Assembly: GCA_937928475.1 (NCBI GenBank)
Contig: CALFVE010000080.1
Span: 1-45,528, forward strand
Reading direction: 5' to 3'
From: an uncultured bacterium
GTDB lineage: Bacteria > Armatimonadota > Zipacnadia > Zipacnadales > Zipacnadaceae
DNA: 45,528 bases
A program made the position numbers and the translations under genes. Shown piece by piece: positions 40,552-45,528 of the stretch. The first letter of the stretch is position 1, and every line of letters begins with the position of its first letter. A model generated the notes under the pieces. It saw only the letters and a program-made list of their open reading frames with translations, did no database searches and was not told where the DNA came from.

Positions 40552-41424
40552 CTACAGTCCCACCGCGTCCAGCACCGGCGGCACATACTCGTTCCAGCCC
40601 AACGGCATGATATGCACGCCCTGGCAGAGCGGACGCAGGGCCTTGATCAGTTCCGCCGTGATCTCGATACTGGTGGCGACCTTGTCCTTGGTCGTCTTCA
40701 TCCGCTCGATGATTTCGTCGGGGACCATGACGCCTGCTACGTTGTTGTTCATGTAGCGGGCCATGCCCGCGCTTTTGAGCATGACCAGGCCCGCCAGGAT
40801 GGGCACGCCGATATCCCCCACCTGGCGCATGAAGTCGGCGAAGAGTTCCGGGTCGTAGACTGCCTGGGTTTGCACAAACTGGGCGCCAGCGGCCACCTTC
40901 TTGCGCAGTTTCATCAGTTGCGGCTCCAGTGGCTTAGCGCCGGGGTTGACCACGCAGCCGATGAAGAAATCGGGGGGCTCACCCTCCAGTTCGTTGCCGG
41001 CCAAATCGTGCCCCTCGCGGAGGCACTTGGCGGCGTGAATCAGTTGCACCGAGTCGAGGTCAAAGACCGGCTTGGCCTCGGGATGATCGCCGAGAGTGGT
41101 GTAATCGCCAGTCAGGCAAAGGACCTCGGTGATGCCGAAGGCAGCGGCGCTGATCAGTTCTGATTGCAGGGAGAGGCGGTTGCGGTCGCGGCAGACCATC
41201 TGCAGGATGGGGTCGAGCCCGGCCTGCTTGAGTTTGAGGCAAGCGGCGAAGGAACTGGCGCGCATAGCCGCGGCTTGCAGGTCGGTGACGTTGAAACCGT
41301 CCACGCGCCCGCGGCAGGGCTCGGCCTCCGCCTCAATCATGTGGTCGAGGTGAATCCCCTTGGGCGGGGCTACCTCAGTGGTGACGATGAACTTGCCGGA
41401 TGCAATGGCGCTGCGGATGGACAT
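40552..41424 (-). CDS. metF: Methylenetetrahydrofolate reductase
   Basis: A 290-residue flavin TIM-barrel enzyme that interconverts 5,10-methylene-H4F and 5-methyl-H4F. Motifs: SGKFIVTTEVAPPKGIHLDHMIEAE (active-site Glu), VDGFNVTDLQAAAMRASS, LDPILQMVCRDRNRLSLQSELISAAAFGI, VLCLTGDYTTLGDHPEAKPVFDLDSVQ (FAD/Asp site), FFIGCVVNPGAKP and AGAQFVQTQAVYDPELF. It belongs to the short, MetV/acetogen-associated kind and not the E. coli kind by overall look; no metV is present in the window. The start ATG 41424 has AGGAGA nine bases upstream; the longer frame to 41463 is unsupported. It lies downstream of the amidohydrolase, on the strand of folD and fchA, and completes the methyl-to-formyl H4F series. 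Confidence 0.95.
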   Translation of the reverse strand: MSIRSAIASGKFIVTTEVAPPKGIHLDHMIEAEAEPCRGRVDGFNVTDLQAAAMRASSFAACLKLKQAGLDPILQMVCRDRNRLSLQSELISAAAFGITEVLCLTGDYTTLGDHPEAKPVFDLDSVQLIHAAKCLREGHDLAGNELEGEPPDFFIGCVVNPGAKPLEPQLMKLRKKVAAGAQFVQTQAVYDPELFADFMRQVGDIGVPILAGLVMLKSAGMARYMNNNVAGVMVPDEIIERMKTTKDKVATSIEITAELIKALRPLCQGVHIMPLGWNEYVPPVLDAVGL

Positions 41425-41504
41425 GCTCGGTTTTCTCCTGTGCTTCTTTGTGTGCGGGCGCAACCTCCGCTCCGCCCGCCCTTTCTGCCTGCCTCCCCAT
41501 CCGC

Positions 41505-41522
41505 TCCCCCGCAGGCGGGGGA
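41505..41522. repeat. Perfect GC palindrome between amidohydrolase and metF
   Basis: TCCCCCGC-AG-GCGGGGGA, perfect 8-bp arms. As RNA it would form a very stable hairpin (seven pairs with a CAGG loop) but has no T-tract on either strand. It may be an attenuator or terminator-like structure between the two genes or a dispersed palindromic repeat; only this copy is in the window. Confidence 0.45.
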
Positions 41523-41589
41523 CAGGATGGAGTTACGTTGGCCGCGTCCGGAATTCCCCCCTACCTCGGAAGGTCTTGTCCCGCCTGCC

Positions 41590-42828
41590 TTACACCTCCA
41601 GCCGGTAAGCCTCCTTCGGATTGTCCCAGAACCACTTCCGCGCCACTTCCAGAGCCTGGTCCTCAGTCATCAGTCCCGCGTGGACGCGTTCGGCCAGGAC
41701 CTCGGCGAGGTTCTCCTGCGCCATGCGCAGGTGTCCGATCACCTTGTCCACCGCCCGGCTCATATAGTCTCCGCCGAAGGCAAAGACTTTGTTCACCGGC
41801 ACGAAGTCCAGGATCAGCCTCATGCCCTCCTTGGTCAGCGTGGGGGACATGATATGCGTCCAGCACAGATTGAGCCAGACGTTGGCGAAGTTCTTGCCGA
41901 TGATGGTGGCCTCCTGCATCTGCGGGAAACTCAGGTGGTAGAGATCAAACCGGGTCTGCGGGTGGCGCATGAAGAAGGGGATCATGTGCACCGCTTCCAG
42001 TTGCCGGAAGTCGCCCCAGAGGCCGCTGTGAGTGGCGACGATTAGGTCGTGGCGGGCCGCCATTTCTAACATGCGGTCGAGTACGTACGTATGCAGCGGG
42101 TGCCACTGCGGCAGGCGCTCGATCCGGCCCGCGCGCAGTCCCTCCCACCCCGCCACGGCCTCCGGGTAGTCCGGGTCGGTGTACGGGTTGGCATGAATCT
42201 TGAGGCCAACCACCCCGCGCTGCTTGCCGGCCACCACGGCTTGCTCGAAGGCTTCCAGGTAGTCCTCAAGGGTGTGGACCTTGGCGCCCCAACTTGCCGC
42301 GTTGTTCTGGATGGCCTCCCAGGTGTGTACGTGATGCACGTGCAGTACGCGCATCACGGCCAGAAGCAGATCGCGGTCGCCGTAGTCGTTGCCGCCCTGG
42401 GTGAAGCAGCAGCGGATCTTGCATTTCTCGCGCAGGATCCACCGGTAGACGCCGGGCTGGTTGCGTTCCTGCATGGCCGCCGAGAGGGCCTCATAGGTGT
42501 CGTCGTTGATGTCGTCAAAGCCGTACAGTTCCCGGGCGGCGATAAAGCCGGCTCTTGCATAGGAGCCGAAGCGAATCTCCGGCAGGTAGCGCTGCAGTAG
42601 CCGCCAGCGGAACTCCAGGGGATAGTTGTGGTCATGAAGCCGCTGGAAGTCTGCCTCGCTCATGCCCGCCGTGATCAGGTCGGTGCGAGTGTAATGGCCG
42701 AAGAGGTTGAGCACATCCACGGGCTCGGAGGTGCGCTCCTCTTCGGGCCCCAGGTGCTCGTGGCAGTCAATAATCTCGAAGTCACGGATCGCTGTGAGAA
42801 GCGCTGCTTTGATATCTGAGATGCTCAT
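41590..42828 (-). CDS. Amidohydrolase family protein
   Basis: A 412-residue amidohydrolase (metal-dependent TIM barrel), of the amidohydrolase-2/uronate-isomerase-like group. The N-terminal metal motif is IIDCHEHLGPEEE (His-x-His, about residues 19-31). Later ligands are in VVGLKIHANPYTDPDY (possible bridging Lys/His), LIVATHSGLWGDFRQ (His) and VFAFGGDYMSRAVDKVIGHLRMA (final Asp). The C-terminal ARKWFWDNPKEAYRLEV is typical of these proteins. A HxxH-rich stretch, VMRVLHVHHVHTWEAI, is also present. Substrates in the group include uronates, carboxylic acids and amides; the true one is unknown. ATG 42828 has GGTGA upstream. It lies between folD (167 bases) and metF (165 bases) and may supply or process the C1 donor. 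Confidence 0.87.
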   Translation of the reverse strand: MSISDIKAALLTAIRDFEIIDCHEHLGPEEERTSEPVDVLNLFGHYTRTDLITAGMSEADFQRLHDHNYPLEFRWRLLQRYLPEIRFGSYARAGFIAARELYGFDDINDDTYEALSAAMQERNQPGVYRWILREKCKIRCCFTQGGNDYGDRDLLLAVMRVLHVHHVHTWEAIQNNAASWGAKVHTLEDYLEAFEQAVVAGKQRGVVGLKIHANPYTDPDYPEAVAGWEGLRAGRIERLPQWHPLHTYVLDRMLEMAARHDLIVATHSGLWGDFRQLEAVHMIPFFMRHPQTRFDLYHLSFPQMQEATIIGKNFANVWLNLCWTHIMSPTLTKEGMRLILDFVPVNKVFAFGGDYMSRAVDKVIGHLRMAQENLAEVLAERVHAGLMTEDQALEVARKWFWDNPKEAYRLEV

Positions 42829-42957
42829 TTGGTCACCTGCTGAGCGGAACTAGGACTTGCGCCCGGCGAACCCCAACCCGAGTTGCCCATCGCACCGGCC
42901 GCCACCGGCCAGCACATGAAATGGCGCCCCAACGGAGAACCTGCCTCGCGGCCTCCG

Positions 42958-42992
42958 TCGTTCGCCACTCGCGACTCGCGGCTCGCGCCTTG
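42958..42992. repeat. Heptamer array following folD
   Basis: Five 7-bp units on the plus strand: TCGTTCG, CCACTCG, CGACTCG, CGGCTCG, CGCCTTG. The core CGACTCG matches the CGACTTC unit of the array at 15455. It ends three bases before the folD stop codon (42996-42998), so it should lie in the transcript just after folD. Confidence 0.85.
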
Positions 42993-42995
42993 CTT

Positions 42996-43868
42996 CTATA
43001 TGCCCTTCTGCAACCTTAGCGCATTCATCGTATTGCGGAGCAGAATGGCGGTGGTGAGCGGGCCGACGCCGCCCGGCACCGGCGTGATCTGGCTGGCTAC
43101 CTCCACGGCCTCCTCGAAGACCACATCGCCCACCATCTTCGTCTTGCCCTCGGCGTCCTTCACGCGGTTCATGCCCACGTCAATGACCACGGCGCCCGGC
43201 TTGATCATGCTGCCCTTGATCAGGCCCGGCACGCCCACCGCCACGATGAGCAAGTCCCCGGTCTTCGTATGTGCTTCCAGCATCCCGGCCTCGCTGGTGC
43301 CGATGTGGCACACGGTGACGGTGGCGAACTGCTCCAAGAGCAGCAGCGCCACCGGCTTGCCCACGATCTCGCTGTGCCCGACCATCACGCACTCCAGGCC
43401 GCGCAGTTTGAGGCCGGAGGCCTTGACCAATTCCATCACCGACTGCGCCGTGCAGGGGGCCATCTCCATGTTCCCGCGCACCACGTTGCCCAAGTTGGCC
43501 GCGTTGACGCCGTCCACGTCCTTCAGAGGATCAATTACCTGCTGGATGTGCCGTGCGTTGAGGTGCGGCGGTACCGGCACCAGGAGGATAATGCCGGTCA
43601 CGCTGGGATCGCGGTTCAGTTCGATGATCTTACCGACCATGTCCCCCTGGGTGACGTCCTCGGGCAGTTCCGCCAGTTCATAGGCGATCCCGACTTCCTG
43701 GGCGGCCTTAGCTTGCATCTTGGCATAGGCCCGCGCACCGGGGTTGTCGCCGGCCATCACTGCCACCAGTTTGGGCCGCTGATCCTCCGGGAGCGCGGCC
43801 ACCGCCTCGGCCACCTCCTGCTTGATTCGCTCTGCAATGGGTCCGCCTTCAAGTAGGGTTGCTGACAT
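42996..43868 (-). CDS. folD: Methylenetetrahydrofolate dehydrogenase (FolD, cyclohydrolase residues lost)
   Basis: A 290-residue FolD protein, normally bifunctional: NADP-dependent oxidation of methylene-H4F to methenyl-H4F and hydrolysis to 10-formyl-H4F. The start ATG 43868 has GGAGG six bases upstream; the frame to 43973 is unsupported. Motifs: GDNPGARAYAKMQAKAAQEVGI, DKDVDG-type LKDVDGVNAANLG, VMVGHSEIVGKPVALLLLEQFATVTVCH, DLLIVAVGVPGLI and SQITPVPGGVGPLTTAILLRNT. Aligned to E. coli FolD, the catalytic Lys56 (YVASK) is Gln (YAKMQ), and Gln98 (VQLPLP) is Leu (LLVPVP); Tyr52 and Asp121 are kept. Both altered positions serve the cyclohydrolase step. fchA, a separate cyclohydrolase, lies just upstream, so this FolD is probably a dehydrogenase only. 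Confidence 0.95.
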   Translation of the reverse strand: MSATLLEGGPIAERIKQEVAEAVAALPEDQRPKLVAVMAGDNPGARAYAKMQAKAAQEVGIAYELAELPEDVTQGDMVGKIIELNRDPSVTGIILLVPVPPHLNARHIQQVIDPLKDVDGVNAANLGNVVRGNMEMAPCTAQSVMELVKASGLKLRGLECVMVGHSEIVGKPVALLLLEQFATVTVCHIGTSEAGMLEAHTKTGDLLIVAVGVPGLIKGSMIKPGAVVIDVGMNRVKDAEGKTKMVGDVVFEEAVEVASQITPVPGGVGPLTTAILLRNTMNALRLQKGI

Positions 43869-44006
43869 GTGGGCCTCCTCCGAGTCTTCCTCAGCGCACA
43901 AGCGACTTGCGCGCCTCTGCGCGCGAGTGCCGCCGGCGCGCGAACTGAGCGACAAGAACCGCTGCACGGGCAAGCCTTCTTCCTCGGCACTCCGGGAAAC
44001 GCGCCC

Positions 44007-44639
44007 CTAGACGGTAGTTATCTTAGCCAACACCGCCTCGGCGACCTCCTTGGCGGTGCGCATTTGCCGCTCGGCCTCCATCATCTGCTCCCGGGCTTCG
44101 GCAATGTAACCTCCGTCGGTGATGCTTGCCAGGTTGACCTCCACGTTGAGTCGTCCGGCCTCGAAAGCCGCCTGGGCCAGGATAGCCGCCACGCCCACGT
44201 CGCTGAGCAGGTTCGGATTGCCTTTCTCGGCCATGGGCGGGAGCAGCTCGGCGATCTCCCCGGCGGCAATTACCACGCCGAGCGGCACCTGCGCCGCGGC
44301 CTTGAGCGCGTCTTGGACAGCGGCCTCGCGCGCCCACTTCTCGGCGTCGGTATTGCGGGGCATCCGGTAGGCCGCGCCCACTTGGGCGTAAGCCTCGGCG
44401 TCGGCATCTGTCAGCTGGAGGCAGCGCTCGCGCAGGGCCTGGAGTTTCTCCAGAAGTTCGGCCACCTCGGCCTCTACCTCGGCGAACTTGGGCTTGCCCA
44501 CGGTAAACGACCCCACCATCGCCGCCGAGGCGGCAGCCAAGGCCCCGACCAGCGCCGCAGCGCTGCCCCCGCCGGGCGTCGGGCCAGGGCCCGCGAGGAG
44601 CTGAGTGTAGCTGCGGACGGATTCTTCAGTCAGCTGCAT
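44007..44639 (-). CDS. fchA: Methenyltetrahydrofolate cyclohydrolase, FTCD cyclodeaminase type
   Basis: A 210-residue all-helical protein of the formiminotransferase-cyclodeaminase/cyclohydrolase family. FchA hydrolyses 5,10-methenyl-H4F to 10-formyl-H4F in acetogens and purine degraders. Clear motifs are LLAGPGPTPGGGSAAALVGALAAASAAMVGSFTVGK near the N-terminus, the TDADAEAYAQVGAAYRMPRNT helix, AAQVPLGVVIAAGEIAELL and NLLSDVGVAAILAQAAFEAGRLNVEVNLASI. Length equals the free-standing cyclohydrolase. ATG 44639 has AGGTGAGG upstream; a GTG at 44651 is also in frame. folD follows after 138 bases, and the UroD-like methyltransferase gene precedes it by 128 bases containing a repeat element. It would compensate for the missing cyclohydrolase residues of FolD. 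Confidence 0.92.
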   Translation of the reverse strand: MQLTEESVRSYTQLLAGPGPTPGGGSAAALVGALAAASAAMVGSFTVGKPKFAEVEAEVAELLEKLQALRERCLQLTDADAEAYAQVGAAYRMPRNTDAEKWAREAAVQDALKAAAQVPLGVVIAAGEIAELLPPMAEKGNPNLLSDVGVAAILAQAAFEAGRLNVEVNLASITDGGYIAEAREQMMEAERQMRTAKEVAEAVLAKITTV

Positions 44640-44737
44640 GATTAACCTCACCTGCCGTCAGCGTTGTAGAGGGACCCTACCCGCCTCGCAGAGTGGGTGA
44701 GGTCCGCCTGCGCCTGCTAGGTTGAGGGTCGAGACGC

Positions 44738-44783
44738 GGGCGGATATTGTGCTGCGCGGACGCCCGCCAAGATCCGCCCCTAC
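44738..44783 (-). repeat. 46-bp inverted-repeat element, copy 2
   Basis: On the minus strand it opens with GTAGGGGCGGATCTTGGCGG and ends with AATATCCGCCC, giving 11-base terminal inverted repeats with one mismatch. It matches 33605-33650 at 39 of 46 positions without gaps. Its TAG (44782-44780) is the stop codon of the UroD-like gene. It lies between that gene and fchA and can fold as a strong hairpin. Confidence 0.88.
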
Positions 44784-45528
44784 GGGAAACGTCCCGCGAA
44801 CAACGCCTGCGCCTCGTCCACCATCGCCAGCACACTCTCTAGCGGCACATCCTCCTGTATTGCCTGCGCCGGGGCGAGGATATAGCCGCCGCCCCGGCCG
44901 AGCAGCGCCGCGACCTCGCGGACCTCGCGGCGCACCTCGTCGGGCCTGCCGTAGGGGAGCGTCCGCTGCGTGCTGATGCCACCCCAGAAGCAGAGCCGGT
45001 CGCCGAACTCGCGCTTCAGCGCGGCTACCTCCATGCACTCCGGCTGCACCGGGTTGAGCACCTGCACCCCCATCTCCACTACCTCGGGCAGGACAGCGCG
45101 GATATTGCCGCAGGAGTGCAGGAAGGCGTACTTGCCGGCCTCGCGGATCCTGCGGAACAGGCGCGCATGGCGCGGCCCGATATACTTGCGCCACATTTCG
45201 GGTCCCATCAGCAGGCCCTGCTGGCTGCCCCAGTCGCAACCCAGCAGCACCCCGTCCACGTCGGCCGACAGCATCATCTCCAGTATGATCAGGTCGGCGG
45301 TGACGATCCGCTCGAAGAGCGCGTCGCAGTATTCCGGGTGGAGCAGCATGTCCGCGAGCAGATTCTCCATCCCTCGCAGGAACCAGGCCTTCTCGAACAG
45401 CGAAGCATAGAACCGTACCAGCAGGAAAGCGTCGGTGGTCTCGCGCAGGCGCGCGATGGCTTCCGTCAGGTCCGTGAAACTGCCCACGCCCTGCACGTCG
45501 GGCAGCCGCGAGGGGACATCCGGCTCCT
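44780..45528 (-). CDS. Uroporphyrinogen decarboxylase-type methyltransferase (5' end outside window)
   Basis: The frame is open to the end of the window, so the gene begins beyond it; 249 codons are visible, about the C-terminal two thirds. The family includes HemE and the zinc methyltransferases (MtaA, MtbA type) that move methyl groups between corrinoid proteins and acceptors. Features: TDAFLLVRFYASLFEKAWFLRGMENLLADMLLHPEY, DGVLLGCDWGSQQGLLMGPEMWRKYIGPRHARLF, FLHSCGNIRAVLPEVVEMGVQVLNPVQPE, FWGGISTQRTLPYG and GGGYILAPAQAIQEDVPLESVLAM. The H-x-C of the MtaA zinc site is present (HSC), but the third ligand region reads APAQAIQ and no Cys is there. A role as O- or N-demethylase component is suggested by neighbouring fchA, folD and metF; it is unlikely to be the heme enzyme. 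Confidence 0.87.
   Translation of the reverse strand, partial: EPDVPSRLPDVQGVGSFTDLTEAIARLRETTDAFLLVRFYASLFEKAWFLRGMENLLADMLLHPEYCDALFERIVTADLIILEMMLSADVDGVLLGCDWGSQQGLLMGPEMWRKYIGPRHARLFRRIREAGKYAFLHSCGNIRAVLPEVVEMGVQVLNPVQPECMEVAALKREFGDRLCFWGGISTQRTLPYGRPDEVRREVREVAALLGRGGGYILAPAQAIQEDVPLESVLAMVDEAQALFAGRFP

Noticed and set aside
43900..43940. Further heptamer-like stretch (GCGACTT GCGCGCC) between fchA and folD
   Set aside because: Only one unit matches the CGACTT core and the periodicity is lost after two units; too degenerate to call.
43990..44010. Third copy of the 46-bp element at the fchA stop (GCGCCCCTAG)
   Set aside because: Only about eight bases around the stop codon match; no inverted end and no internal similarity.

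Overview
The window is GC-rich bacterial chromosomal DNA with tightly packed genes. No rRNA, tRNA, CRISPR array, insertion sequence or phage gene is visible, and no gene-free stretch exceeds about 250 bases. The gene set suggests a deep-branching, non-proteobacterial lineage, with Armatimonadota or a similar terrabacterial phylum the best guess: dxs beside xseA/xseB, scattered type IV pilus/type II secretion genes, DUF6785, DUF4432 and DUF169 proteins, a cytoplasmic GH15 enzyme and many sugar-isomerase-like genes. That placement is inference, since no rRNA or ribosomal protein marker is present.

Bases 1-10455 (plus strand) are mostly housekeeping genes: the end of xseA, a small secreted protein, xseB, dxs (isoprenoid precursor synthesis), an orphan histidine kinase, a secreted TPR protein, nadK, recN and corA. 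Bases 10505-18390 (minus strand) hold a three-gene unit read from one clear promoter (fumarylacetoacetase-like protein, GH15 glycosidase, DUF6785 membrane protein), then a YfcE-type phosphoesterase and a GT39-type membrane glycosyltransferase. Bases 18491-31279 are mixed: a GspF/PilC inner-membrane protein coupled to a large secreted protein of unknown function, dinB coupled to a polysaccharide-type GT-B protein, DUF169, DUF4432, a GspE/PilB ATPase with a small Cys-rich follower, and unknown proteins.

Bases 31307-45528 (minus strand apart from one sulfatase-modifying-factor-like gene) form a one-carbon/cobalamin region: a uroporphyrinogen-decarboxylase-type methyltransferase (cut by the window edge), fchA, folD, an amidohydrolase, metF, an opine-dehydrogenase-like oxidoreductase overlapping a B12-binding-domain protein, an HPS-RraA fusion, panE, a sensory-rhodopsin-transducer-like protein, an AcsE-type methyl-H4F:corrinoid methyltransferase, a sugar-phosphate isomerase-like protein and a decayed alcohol dehydrogenase. 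Together these could move a methyl group between a corrinoid protein and tetrahydrofolate and interconvert methyl-, methylene-, methenyl- and formyl-H4F. FolD has lost two cyclohydrolase residues and sits beside a dedicated cyclohydrolase, a matched division of labour.

The non-coding DNA has its own structure. There are five intergenic arrays of degenerate 7-bp repeats sharing a CRACTNN-like unit. A 46-bp inverted-repeat element occurs twice, and each copy supplies the TAG stop codon of the gene before it. An 11-bp minisatellite runs across the end of the HPS-RraA gene. Two promoters lie so close to their start codons that the transcripts should be leaderless.
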